Assembly (NCBI GenBank): GCA_917880885.1
Contig: OU862917.1
Span: 28,074,104 to 28,138,103 of the forward strand
Reading direction: 5' to 3'
Source: Limnephilus marmoratus
Taxonomy: Eukaryota; Arthropoda; Insecta; Trichoptera; Limnephilidae
DNA: 64,000 bases
In this document: in pieces, positions 11,291 to 21,922 of the stretch
How positions within the stretch are numbered: position 1 is the stretch's first letter
How the letters are laid out: every line of letters starts with the position of its first letter
Position numbers and translations under genes: made by a program
The notes under the pieces: model-generated
What the model was told of the DNA's origin: nothing
The model's database searches: none
The model's input: the letters and a program-made list of their open reading frames with translations, nothing else

Positions 11291-11721
11291 TAATTACTTT
11301 TTCGCCCGCGTTCAGAGCTGGAATATTTCTCAATTTCGTCTCTCCGTCGATAAACTTTGCACAAATGTTGTTTTTTCATGTTTTTATTATTGCGATTTGA
11401 GGAACTTTGGACTTTAGTCCAGAGTTTGACCTTTCGCAGAGAGTTCAGAATTATCCGAGGAAGAGTATCGAGAAAACATGTGACAAAGAAAATTGGTTCA
11501 GAATTCAAGGAAACTCTGGTCTCCAGTTTAAATGTTAAATGTTGGGGTTGTCAAGTGAAAGTTTCGCACTTATATTTATTTATTGAAAGCTTTTGTGCTC
11601 TTGAAGAGTTCTAAACATGTGTCAGATTGCGAGCAGAAATGCCAGAGAATAGTTTTGATTAAGAATGGTAGTGATTTCGATTTCAAAATTTCGAATTTGA
11701 TTTGAAGTATATAAGAATCCG

Positions 11722-11940
11722 CCCACCTGCTGCATGGCGAGTCGTATCAAGAGAGACTGGTTGAGGGAAGACGGACTCTCGACCCATCACCTTGCACCGC
11801 AGTTGGAGGGATGGATTGATACGTCCGTCATTTCTGGACACACTGACCCCCGGATTCCTACCCACCCCTCGTGTAATTCTTTCCCTTTTCCTTTTCGGAA
11901 CTTCCTATCCTTTCCTTCCTTACTAAATGTAGTCTGCTCT
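11722..11940 (+). repeat. SINE-like repeat fragment, plus strand
   Basis: It matches the middle of the repeat found in full at 12041-12497 (minus strand): the segment from the GAGAGAYTGGTTGAGGGA box through the 'acgtccgtcat' and 'ggacacactgacccc' boxes to the C/T-rich tail. The head and the poly-A-side tail are missing. Confidence 0.6.
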
Positions 11941-12040
11941 CAATCATACACATATTTAATATTATCTAAGTCTAACTGTCAAGGTATATAATTTAAAATA
12001 CGATAATTTAAAACAATAAACTAAAATAAAAAAAAATATA

Positions 12041-12497
12041 TGTTTTTTTCTACATTGGCTCCACACAGGAGGCCCTGAGTAAAATAATATACTTCAGGGC
12101 CTATGTCATCTTGGGGTTAGCTGTATGGAGGGTTTTTTTAATGAAAGGAAATAGATATGGAAAGGAAATAGATATGAGGGATAGGTAGGAGTCTGGGGTC
12201 AGTTTGTCCAGGTGTGACGGACGTATGAATCCAACAGCGGAGCAAGGCACTGGGTCGAGAGATACCGACTGGAGAGGATAAAAGACCTCCCTCAACCAAT
12301 CTCTCTCGATCCTGCCCACCACACGGTAGATGGGCAGACGCATCAGCCGCCAAGACCTGGACAAACCTTACTCCATGAACTCGGGAACCCCTGCTCACCA
12401 AACGTAGCGAAACGCTCGGGGAGACCTACGGCAGAGGTGTTGTTTGTCCAATAAATGGTTTCCGGGGCGGCGGTACCCATACCCGCCTCCCAAATGT
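12041..12497 (-). repeat. SINE-like repeat, near full length
   Basis: Read on the minus strand, it starts at the ggaggcgggt box (about 12490) and ends in a tail, ccctccAtacagc...CTCCTGTGTGGAGCC, followed by an A-rich run. Other copies are 30107-30534, 44475-44900 and 48024-48333. The final ~75 bp closely resembles the 3' tail of a LINE in this window (48664-49159), so the repeat probably borrows that LINE's retrotransposition machinery. I could not place a convincing pol III A/B-box pair in the head, so its origin (tRNA, 5S or a LINE deletion product) is open. Confidence 0.65.
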
Positions 12498-13312
12498 TAT
12501 TACTGCCAAAACCAGTTACAATGTAACCGATATTGTAGATGTTAATAAACAAAATGAAGGATTACGTTTTCATTATGTGTAGGGCCATAAATTGAAAACA
12601 ATGTACCTTTGTTCCGAGGTCTAAGGGTGGGTTTGAGTCAGGTTCAATTGAATTTTCCCCGGAAAGGGCGTGATCAAATGTTTAATCGTGAGTCCTGTTA
12701 TAATATACCTCAATACGTTTTAAATAGTATTTTTTTACAGAACATTAATATTTTAGATGGACCCCTCAAAACATTATAAACTGCATTATTATTTGTTCAT
12801 ATGAAGCGGATACTTGGTGATGTGACATTATTAATTTAAAATAAAACCATAACTTTGTAAACACCACTTTTATTTTTTATACTTTATGCCGACCGGGTTT
12901 CGCTACAACTTAATCAGGGCAGAATAATACTCTACTAAAATTAGGTTACATATGTGTTATAATATATAATTTACCAAAAATGGGCTGGACTCGTCAAGTG
13001 AAGGAGGAAGAAGGCATAGATGGAGAATTGGGAAGGGAACGGGCGTGTTCTTTATCAACAGGGAACAATCTTAGTATGGGATTTTATTTAAATTTAGTTG
13101 GTTATTAACTACCTTACTATTAGTGTTTATGGCTTTCCTAAGTTCGAGTGCCTCTAAATTGTCAAACCTTATACCGATATTGTTGTTATGAATAAGTTTG
13201 GCGCGGGAGTTTTTATCAAATTTATGGTCTTAATACAGCATACAGCAATTGACAGAGAAAATTTTAAGTTACAGAATTAAGCCGAATAATGCATGCTAGA
13301 GGTTCGATACAC
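12498..13312. other. Non-coding; one foldback-like arm
   Basis: No gene is seen. Around 12885-12945 lies a single arm resembling the foldbacks at 21686-21922 and 61510-61802: GCCGACCGGGTTTCGC followed by an 'aatcagggca' box. No second arm is visible nearby. Confidence 0.4.
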
Positions 13313-13570
13313 TTGGTGATTTAGCAGGGGTGCCCGGGTTCATAGGATTGAATGCGGTTTGCATTGGGTCTTGGCGGCGAATGCGTTGCCTACCTTGGAC
13401 TGGTTGACCTAACCTAGACCTCTCCAGCCCAACTCTCAAGTGGGAAAGATGGATTTATACGTCCATCATTTCTGTACACATTGACTCCCAGATTCCTACA
13501 CACCCCCTTTTTCCACCACAGAACTTTCTCTCCTCCATTCCCCAAAAAAACCCTCCACGCAGCATTCCCA
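13313..13570 (+). repeat. SINE-like repeat fragment, plus strand
   Basis: It shares the GGGGTGCCCGGGTTCAT box, the 'tcttggcggcg' box, the 'acgtccatcatttctg' box and the 'aaaaccctccacgcagc' start of the tail with the repeat at 12041-12497. The terminal tail is lost and the middle is diverged. Confidence 0.6.
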
Positions 13571-14929
13571 TTTGATACTGTCGTAAGAGAACATGATCAT
13601 ATTTGAAAATGTTGTTCCTTAACAGTAATTGAAATTTCAAGTAATTTTTTGTTATTTTTACGAAACTTCGATTTCTGCACAGGATCTGACAAAATGCTGC
13701 TGTTCTGAGAAAATGGGCTGTAAAGAAACATATTGTAAGGCTCACTTTCTCAAGACAGCACCTTGTCAGTTGTAGCCTTGTTTTCTTGAGATAACATTTT
13801 GGCATTTTAATTGTTCATGATGGGGCCGTTTTATGAGTTTCTCGATGGTGTGACGTCAAATAATCGATTTATTGGCATATATTTGATTAAATACTGTCGA
13901 AACTTTCCCCATACAAAGAGCATAAAGTTATCATTCTGGTGAGTGGTTTACTTATGGTTTGACGTATGCTTATATTGAAAAGTCTGTGCTGTATGTAAAG
14001 GGCCTTTAACCAGCCAGCGGCCGAGAGTCCATATTTCGTCGAAAGATGTTCTTACGATCGTACAGGGCGGTTCCAATGAGAAAGATTAATTATTCTCCGT
14101 ACCACTCTTTAAAATTATAACTCAATATCGATATTATTTAATTCTAAATTTGCTTTAATTTATGCCTACATCCAAAAATGCTCAAAGGCGTGATGATAAA
14201 ACCATTAAAATTATGTAATTTTGTTAATATTTTTTTATCTCAAGTATTTATAATTTTTCAATATTGTCTAAGCAAAATAAGAATAAAAAAAAACTTAAAT
14301 ATATTAGATTGTAAGACCGTAAATAAATAGACAAACTGAAGTATTTTCGTCACAAAACACGTGTGCAGATCGCGGATTTATTTTACTGCATGATTATATG
14401 ATTTAATGTGTGTTGTATTGACCATTTAACAAATCTACCAACGACCTACGGTAAAACCTGGTTGTAACTAAAAATATACATATTTTCTCAAAATTTAAAA
14501 CATAGCTTTACTAGATAAAAGAACAGTCTTTCGTAATCAATTTACAATTTTTTATGGAAAAGAGTCAATGCGACTAAAATTTGATTTAAAAATGACATAT
14601 TTCCGGTTTTGTCTGGTTATTCCATCTTAAAACGAATGAATTAATTTTTCAAACCACTTTCAATATGATACGATTTTAATACGAGATGTCTTATACAGGG
14701 AAGCGAAATTTAACTACGAGAAAGTAAACTGCTCTATATATCCTTTCCCCTTAAGTGGTTCATGTGCTACCACCTTCTTCTCCAACTGTTCTTTCTTTAG
14801 ATCGTTATCTAAGTACATTCACGTAATGTGCACATTACTGTTGTAAAGGAACTATAGAAAACGTGCACCCTGCTCCAGTAAAATAGTTTAATAAATAGGG
14901 TTGATGAAATGTTACTTACTTTTTAACTA
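13571..14929. other. AT-rich DNA, nothing recognised
   Basis: Only short chance frames are present, and there is no clear repeat boundary. Confidence 0.4.
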
Positions 14930-15170
14930 TCACGTCATTTCGCCGCAGGGGTACGCTGAGGACCCCGAACCTCGCGTAACTCTGTTTTGACATAATATAT
15001 ACCTACAAATCTCCATTTTTGATTGAGATTTGTAGGTATATATTATGATAAATATTTTTTTTTGTATTCCGATACTTGACACTACGATGTTTTTTGGCCC
15101 CTGATCCATGTCTTCCTGGGGCGTCCTCGACTTCTTGTTCAATTTACACGCGCGTCATAAATTTTCCTGA
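14930..15170 (-). pseudogene. RTE-like LINE C-terminal fragment
   Basis: On the minus strand the frame reads the usual end of an RTE-type LINE: a GRPRKTW-like stretch decayed to EDAPGRHGSG, ending in SAYPCGEMT. Related tails occur near 19780, 27835, 39175, 42130 and 62360. The fragment is split by a perfect 57-bp hairpin (14991-15047). It is far too short to be functional. Confidence 0.5.
14991..15047. repeat. Perfect hairpin, 23-bp stem and 11-nt loop
   Basis: The arm at 14991-15013 (CATAATATATACCTACAAAT plus CTC) is exactly reverse-complemented at 15025-15047, around the loop CATTTTTGATT. It sits inside an RTE-like LINE fragment that it interrupts. Confidence 0.85.
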
Positions 15171-15294
15171 CGTTCCCTTCTCCCCCACCAGTTTTTTTGA
15201 TCAAACCTATGCATCCACTTTTAAAAGTATGCAAATCAAATTTTTCTCACATTTGGCTGCCACGCTATTAGGAATAAGAACTTGGGTAGAAATT

Positions 15295-16043
15295 AAAAAC
15301 GTGTCTCCACTATGAAAGATCTTGGTATTTTGTTTGATAGTAGGTTAACTTTTCATCCTCTTATCGTAATGACGTGTAGTACCTACTTCACTGAGAATGT
15401 TGGGTTTCGCCCTACGCACTGCGAGAAACTTCAGAGACACCCGGGTTCTTACAGTACTATACAATGCTTTGGTTAGGAGTAGGCTTGACAGTGGGTCGGT
15501 GGTTTGGAGCCCACACCAAGTGAAGTATTCCCTCATGTTGGAGAGGGTACATAAGAAATTTCTGAGATTTCTTTACCTAAGGAAGTATGGCTACTACCCG
15601 TGGCTCTACCCTGCCCACTTTCTCTTGGGCGTGCTTGGTATGAACCTTCTACGGGTCAGAAGTGATGTGCTCATTGTAACACATTTCTTCAGACTGATTC
15701 GTGGAGGGTTAGAAAACTCGGCTATCATAGAGAGCATTAGTTTCTATGTTCCCGATGGTTATCTCCGTCACCCACAGCAAAGACTGTTTTATCTCCCGGC
15801 TTGCAGAACTAACTTGCCAAAGGTTATGCCAGTCGGGAGAGCTGTCTTATTGTTAAATAGAATCACTTCGAATATCGATATGTTTAATATCAATGAAACA
15901 CCATTCAGACAACAAGTTTTGTTGTCTGAACGGTGTTTCTTAAATCTGTTTAAATCTGAATCTTAATACTTTACCTCTTTTAAAACGCATTGTAATTTTA
16001 TTTTATAATGTTTTAAAAATGAATAAATTGAATTGAATTGAGT
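15295..16043 (+). pseudogene. LINE reverse-transcriptase C-terminal remnant and 3' tail
   Basis: A 189-codon frame (15397-15966) reads the post-catalytic region of a CR1/Jockey-group LINE: MLGFALRTARNF, YNALVRSRLDSGSVVWSP, ERVHKKFLRFLYLRKYGYY and CRTNLP. The preceding DLGILFDSRLTFHP motif lies in another frame from about 15315, so there is a frameshift near 15385. The catalytic YADD box is absent, so the copy is 5'-truncated. The tail is A-rich with a short TTGAA-type repeat (16021-16043). It belongs to the same family as the minus-strand copy at 43190-43985. Near the ORF end (15895-15939) the coding sequence contains a 21-bp near-perfect palindrome. Confidence 0.75.
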
Positions 16044-17074
16044 AAATAAATAAAAATCCACCAAATTAAAAAATATGTTTGACCCAGATCTGCTCTCTTT
16101 TTGGGTGTCATCGTTTGGGCTTTTATACATGAGACATACGGAAGATTGGAAATATTTTTTCACTCTGTTAATACACCCTACTTATACACCGTGTTAATAC
16201 AGTACTGCTACTGTTTAACTGGTATTTCAATGGAAGGTACTCTGACGAATAGTGATATTTTCGTTACTGGCGATAAATTCAGTTTAAATTTGTCTGGTGA
16301 ATTATGTATTTAGTATAACAGAAGTCACGTCATATGAGATTATGTATGCAAAGAGATAAAGCGAGAGTTATGGCGATTGAACCGAGGTACTATTTTTTCG
16401 GAAAACATTGAACTAAATCATGATACTAATTTGATTTTTCATTTGTTACAGGTAAGTCCTAACTCAGCTCATCACATTTCCCGAGTAAATACTGCAAGTT
16501 TAGTGTAAGTTTTTGAAAATAATATTTTTTGATACATAAAAGTAAAATACCAATGTTTACATTGTAAAATTTAATCTACAGTGTCATGTTTAAAAGGAGA
16601 GAAAAAAAAGTTATTTATTCTATTGTTATGAACTTTCAAAAAGAAATTATTTAGAACCATTGTGGACCCGTGAATAATTCCAATTTTAAAAAAAAACCTA
16701 AAATAATTTTATTTTCAAATATTTTACTGATGTAGATATTTTTAATTTTATTTTATTGACTAACTAATATATTGCATATACAAAATATAATGGTGATTTA
16801 TTTATAAAGGAGAGCAATGGTATTTCTTAATCCTCCTCACTAGGGGGTCCTGTGCTGAGGTGGCCTAAAGTTATTTAATTCTAGTTTTTTTTCTTCCATG
16901 TCGTTTAAGCGTTTTTTAGGGTTCTTTCGTTGACCACTTTCAGCCAGATTTTCATTCTTGATTAGTACCTACTCAAAATTCGTTTAATTAGTTTTGAATT
17001 TTTCACATAATCAGTTTCAATTTTGAAAATGACACTCTTAAATTTAAATCAAATTAAAGTCCTAGAGATCATTG
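16044..17074. other. AT-rich DNA, nothing recognised
   Basis: There is no open frame with homology I recognise. The G/C-poor spacer precedes a hAT MITE. Confidence 0.4.
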
Positions 17075-17422
17075 GATCCACACAAAGATATTCAAATACA
17101 GAAGAGATATGCTATGGTGTCCGCGCAACTGTCCCCGGACTACGCGCTAATTAGCGTAGTTTTCATACAAAAAGAATTTGTTCGTTTCGTTAATTTTTTG
17201 AAAATGTGCATTAATATTGGTTAACAATATATTTTGAATAAGGAAAGAATTCGTTCATTTAGTTTAATTCGTTCATTTCATTTGGTTTATTCGTTAATTA
17301 TTTGTTCTTTTAGTTTATTTGTTAATTGGTAAACAATATCGGCGACACCCGGAAGCGCAGAACCTCATAGTAAAAACAGCAGATAGCACATCTACTTATA
17401 TTTCAATATCTTTGGATCCACA
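17075..17422. mobile_element. hAT-type MITE, copy 1 (332 bp, 8-bp TSD)
   Basis: The element runs from 17083 to 17414. Its ends form an inverted repeat of about 16 bp (CAAAGATATTCAAATA against TATTTCAATATCTTTG). The 8-bp duplication GATCCACA lies at 17075-17082 and 17415-17422; an exact 8-bp duplication is characteristic of hAT transposition. The interior has no coding capacity and includes a TTAGCGTAGTTTTCATAC segment and a GGCGACACCCGGAAGCGCAG segment. A second copy is at 37805-38140. Confidence 0.88.
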
Positions 17423-18777
17423 TTTTAGAGCACAAAATTAGCATGTTATTATTTTTATTTTTCTATACATATATTCAATAACATTCAATTTGTAAAAACT
17501 GTTTATTTATAAACCAATTCTGTATGTAATTATTATTACGCATGACAGCTGTTTCGCCTTCTGAAGGCATTATCAAAAAAAAAAAAAAAAAGTACTTTCA
17601 TAACAAAAAAAAAATTGTTGTGAAGGTGGTACATGGGGTAATTTAAAAATCTTTGAATACAAAAAATAGTTGAAAACGAATATTATTGATGAAGTGCACT
17701 GCAACGTTATCCGAAACGTTAACCAAAGAAGCAGGTAGCACGGAATTATACCCCAAAAATAAATCACGATAATATTTTATGGCCATTATTTTGCCATAGA
17801 ATTAAAGTGCTAATATTGCGCTGCAGCCTCAACAGTCTTTATACTTACCGGATAAATAATGCATAGGTATATTCTTATCCCTTTTCTTTTATGTCCTCCC
17901 TGTAATTTGTTACTATAAACAGGTTAGCATTAATTCAGTCTACTTTGTTGCCATTTCTAGGAAAACTAATATGTACGTTACGTTCGTTGTTCGTTCGAGT
18001 CCGTGCAGAGTATTTTACTGACAACTTTACAGTCGCGTCCGGTGTAATATAAAAAAGAACTTCGAGGCCATATTTTTGAGTTGCAATCATATTTTATAAA
18101 CGCTGCATTGGTACAATATTGTTCTCTCTGAGTAAATACCTACTACCTTGCGTTGAAATCAATAAAACAAAAATATACAACTTGTATGGTTTTAAATTTT
18201 TATTATAGTCATTTTGTAGGATTTAAAAAAAAAATCATTGAACATTTCGACGGTCCCGATGAAAAAACGTGCTAAAGTCGAAAATCGTTTCGTTGGCTCA
18301 TTTATTCGCTTATTTTGTTGATTTAAAAGTGTGTTTTCGGAATTTTTAATGAAATGAAAGTATGTACACAATATTAATACAACCCTCTATTTCTTGATGT
18401 CAAAAACCGTAAAAATGCAGAAACGAAACTTTAAATAACTCAACTGCAAAATACATCAGACTTTGTTCTTCGCGGCCATCGGTTTTAAAAAAGCTGTGAC
18501 AAAAACATAATATTTATTGACCTCTTGAAGTCACCGAGTTTAAATGAAAAATGTTTACCTCAGAAGAAAGGAGGTTTGGGAATGTAGTGATGCATCGCAT
18601 CCTTATTTATCCTACCTATTGGAAAAATAAAAAAACCTGTGCTGCCTACTAGGCAGTGCCTAGCTCTGGTTAAATTAACGGAACATAAAGCATGATACGT
18701 TCCAGATCATCAGGATTGCAAATATGGCCTTTATGTGTTTCTAACACCATTGCAATTTTTTTCCTAACGTATAAAGT
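17423..18777. other. Non-coding; no gene recognised
   Basis: Near 17541-17575 is a small motif (CAGCTGTTTCGCC and TTCTGAAGGCATTATCA) resembling the GAAAC-centred motifs of the foldbacks elsewhere in the window. Otherwise nothing is recognised. Confidence 0.35.
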
Positions 18778-18850
18778 CTAGACCACGCCTGGCCGACCCA
18801 AATTGCACCACGGGCCACGTTGATGACCGAAAATTTTCCACGTGCCGCAC
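18778..18850. mobile_element. Possible terminal fragment of a hAT element
   Basis: The stretch CCTGGCCGACCCAAATTG followed by CACCACGGGCCAC resembles the common terminal box of hAT elements (a GGCCAACC... then CGGGCCAC pattern). No second end or 8-bp duplication was found, so this is tentative. Confidence 0.3.
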
Positions 18851-19136
18851 ATGTTAAACACTTACAGATTTTTGTTCACAAATGGAGACTGAATTTTGAT
18901 GTTCTATTACTCTCAAATCGCATAACTTACTCTCTCTTACAAAACGGGTCCCTTCAAGACCCAGGTCTACTCCTTCATTTTCTAAAAAAAACTTCCAAAA
19001 CCTTCAAAAACCTCCAAAAACCCAAAGGGCGTCTCCAAAGATGACGTAGGCCGTAAGGAAAATTATTTAAAAAAAATGTGAAAACCCCGTGTGTGCAGTT
19101 AATATAAAAATAATTTATGCAGTAACGCTAAAAATG

Positions 19137-19326
19137 TTATGTGGAGATCCGGAGAGAATTGCACGGCTGATATAAGCGCACTGAATAAGATTAAGAACAG
19201 GACGCTTAGATGGTTTTGGCGAATAAAGCGGATGAACGAAGAGAGACATGTTAGGAGAACATATTTGACGAGCGATTGAATGATAGAAGACTGACGGGAC
19301 ACCCGAAGAAGACATGATACGATCGG
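19137..19326 (+). pseudogene. RTE-like LINE C-terminal fragment
   Basis: The plus strand preserves the segment equivalent to LRWFxHVxRMNEER followed by a decayed RxxRGRPKKT box, the conserved end of RTE-type LINE proteins. Several frameshifts are present. It ends where the small MITE at 19330-19459 begins. Confidence 0.5.
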
Positions 19327-19329
19327 TTC

Positions 19330-19459
19330 CATGTCAACTCAGAATCAACTCGACTCAACAACTCAACCTCTTTGAAAAGATATCAAAAGTCATGAAAAAA
19401 ATGAAAAATATAGCCCATAACCGAACCTTAAAAACCTTAGTTGAATTCATTCAGAGTTG
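19330..19459. mobile_element. Small MITE, copy 1 (related to 33732-33897)
   Basis: The left end GTCAACTCAGAATCAACTC and the right end TTGAATTCATTCAGAGTTGT form an imperfect inverted repeat. The interior (ATGAAAAAAATG...TAGCCCATAACC) matches the MITE at 33732-33897. No clear target duplication was identified. Confidence 0.5.
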
Positions 19460-19549
19460 TCCGGTTACCGACAACACGTTCAAGCGAATCAAAAAATACT
19501 TATGAGTGGGAAAACCATCTATGACAGTGTTAAAACTGTGGAAATCCGG

Positions 19550-19850
19550 GAAATTATTACTCTTAGATGGTTTGGGCATGCAGAGTGGATAAAGGAAGAA
19601 AATAGTGTATGGAGAATAGATCACGTTAAAGTGTAAGGCAGAAAAAGTTGGGATCGGCCGAGGAAGACAAGGCACGATGAAGTGAAAAAGTACTTGAGTC
19701 ATGTCACAACAACAACAAACGGTATGTATGAGACGATGTATAAAAGGTTTTTGCACTTAAGTGTTGTGTGGCGGTCTGTTCTGTATGCCTACCCCTGCAG
19801 AGAAACTGGGTGTTTGGGTGATGGTAAGTTAGTTATGTTCAAAATGTTAA
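19550..19850 (+). pseudogene. RTE-like LINE 3' fragment
   Basis: It encodes a decayed LRWFGHAEWIKEE box, then a GRPRKTRHDEVKKYL-like box, and continues into the family's 3' end (TGTGTGGCGGTCTG...GCCTACCCCTGC). It is the second RTE fragment in the same orientation within 700 bp, separated from the first by a MITE. Both contain the same protein region, so they are not halves of one copy. Confidence 0.55.
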
Positions 19851-20228
19851 GCTCGAAAGCATAATATTCACCGCGTTATTAAACCGGAGAACAGAAAGAC
19901 AGATGAGGTATTTATTGGAAGCAGCGTAGACCTTATAGCGAGAGGCACGCGGCGTCTCTCCAAGACTACCCGCGTCCTTTGGGCGTCTATTGAATTATTC
20001 AAGAAAGGACTAATTGAAACCAAGGGTCTAATAAGGCTCAAAGGTCGGCCTCTGGTGAATCGGCTGACAAGTGGACATTTGAATTTTGGTAAGAGAACAT
20101 GATATGCCCTAATAATTGGTTTCACGAGAGATCTCGTTTGACACTAACGAAGGGATTAATTTACTATAATGTGTGCTATATTATATGTATAACTAGTGGC
20201 TACTCTCCGACTATACCCTGTTATTTAT

Positions 20229-20365
20229 TAGCTGAAGTTCCCGGCGTTGTGCGGGATATATGCAGAGTTTTTCGAATTCTCGTCTAGAAAATGAGCTTCC
20301 TTTTGGCCAAATAAAAGGCCAAATGTGCAAAAATTTAATCAATTTCGGAATAGAACTGTAGATGT
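20229..20365 (-). mobile_element. Helitron-like 3' end fragment
   Basis: It shares TTAGCTGAAGTTCCCGGCG, then GCAGAGTTTTTCGAAT and CAATTTCGG...AACTGTAGAT with 60860-61000. On the minus strand the sequence ends with a GC-rich hairpin-like box followed by an AGCTAA terminus, as many arthropod Helitron 3' ends do. Confidence 0.4.
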
Positions 20366-20485
20366 TTATAACATAGATAGAAGGTAGATAACATTGAAGA
20401 AGAAATCGGGAAACTAATTTTGCAGCCCGATTATATAGCTCGTGATAGAAATGAAAATGCGAGCTGAAAACAGTTACAGGATTCT

Positions 20486-21305
20486 ATTCTTATATATTAT
20501 AAAAATGAATCGCCAAATGTGTTGCTAAGCGCAAATCTCGAGATCAGCTGAACCGATTTCGCTAATTCTATTTTTAGAATATTCTTTGAAGTACGAGGAT
20601 GGTACTTACGGAGAGAAAAATTAAGAAAATTGCGCAGAAAATTGGATAATTTCAGAAAACCTATTACTAACCTAAACGACTATCGCACGTTTGACAGTAC
20701 GCGTGTTTGAGAATGACATTTTGCAAAACAATGATTGTTAAATAAAATTCTATTTTTGAAAATCTTTAAGTTGATAAATTTATTTAAAGTAGGTACTCCC
20801 CTAATAGTTTGAATCGAATAAAGAATTTTAGATATTTTAAATAGATACCTATGTTAGGCACCAAATTTAACATACATGAAAAATGGAAATTTGAATAAAA
20901 ATTGTAAAAGGTGGCACGCGGGCTGTTTAAAAACCGAATGTACTGGGATTGAATATATGGAACGCGGGAGGAGGGTTGGTGGGAAGAGGGAGCGGTAAAG
21001 GGAAGTGGGATGGCGGGGAAGGTGGAAGGAGAAGGCGAGAGGGTAGAGGGGAACCTGGGAGGGGGAGGGGAATCTGGGAAGGGGGAGGAGAACTCGGGAG
21101 AAGGGTTTGAGGGACGGGGGAAGGGGAGGGGGGAGTGGAGTGGGGAGAGGGAAGGTGGAGGTGATGGAGTGGGAACGCGAGAGGTGAAGAGGACGCAGGA
21201 GAAGAAGGGGAGGCGGAAGGGAAACGGGACGAATAGGAAAGGAGACTCGGGGAGAAACAATTTCTTTATTAAATGGCATAGCAACGCATACCGAGACCAG
21301 CTAAT
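20486..21305 (+). mobile_element. Non-autonomous Helitron-like repeat with purine-rich tract, copy 1
   Basis: It starts with the common arthropod Helitron head (TATAAAAATGAATCGCCAAA ... GATCAGCTGAACCGATTTCG). It ends with GGCATAGCAACGCATACC...CAGCTAAT. A purine-rich segment of about 310 bp (20955-21265), built of GGGA/GGAA-like variants, lies near the 3' end. Copies at 46475-46945 and 47085-47495 share the ends and a shorter purine tract. The short frames across the tract are low-complexity artefacts. No Rep/helicase coding is present. Confidence 0.5.
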
Positions 21306-21448
21306 GTGCAATAGAAATGAAAATGCGTGCTGAAAACAGTTGATGGATTCTATTTACGATGGAAATGAAAATTCGAGCTGAAAGCAGTTGACGAGTTCTA
21401 TGTTCGACAGAAATGAAATTACGAGCTTAAAATAGTTGACGGATTCTA

Positions 21449-21632
21449 TGTGACTGTTCAGAAGGGGCGAATTCGCCGCGAATCGTTACGCGCTCCATAC
21501 GCGCGTAGGCGCGTTATTAGGCGCCAATACGTTGCGTCCAGAAGCATCGCAAGTGTTTAAAATACGCGCGAAGTACGCGCGTAGTACCAAGGCAATGGAG
21601 CGGGCGCGTTCCACCTTCCTTCTGAACAGGGT
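21449..21632. mobile_element. GC-rich MITE, about 180 bp
   Basis: The ends CTGTTCAGAAGG (from 21449) and CCTTCTGAACAG (to about 21628) are exact inverted repeats. The sequence CTATGT flanks both sides and may be the target duplication. The interior is rich in CGCG/GCGC in sharp contrast to its AT-rich surroundings. The family may be PIF/Harbinger-like, but the duplication does not settle it. Confidence 0.5.
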
Positions 21633-21685
21633 CTATGTTCGATGGGAAAGATCTCTAGACGTCGTATAAATGAATTAATTTTATT

Positions 21686-21922
21686 TTGACAGAAATAAAA
21701 CAACAAATTTGTTTATAACCAGGAATTATTATTTTTTAATACCTACCGGTTTCGCTTAACATAAGCATCTTCAAGGTATAAAAACAAACTGAAAATAAAA
21801 ATTTAAAACTATCAGTTTGTTTTAATACCCTGAAGATGCTTGTGTTAAGCGAAACCGGTCGGTATTAAAAAATTAGATGAATAATTCGTGGTTACAAAAA
21901 AGTTATTGTTTTATTTCAGTTA
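21686..21922. repeat. Foldback with ~100-bp arms and a GAAACCGGTCGG motif
   Basis: Left arm (about 21686-21792) and right arm (about 21807-21922) are imperfect reverse complements. The right arm contains CTGAAGA, a GCTT/AAGC stem with a 5-nt loop, then GAAACCGGTCGG. This order resembles the conserved core of a hammerhead ribozyme (CUGANGA, stem II, GAAA, stem III). A related foldback is at 61510-61802. Confidence 0.55.

Noticed and set aside
11357..11614. 85-codon frames on both strands near 11.3-11.6 kb
   Set aside because: No family resemblance and mutually overlapping; probably chance.
20784..21333. Long frames of 107-175 codons on both strands, proline- or glycine-rich
   Set aside because: They read through a purine-rich low-complexity tract of a Helitron-like repeat; no start context or family match.
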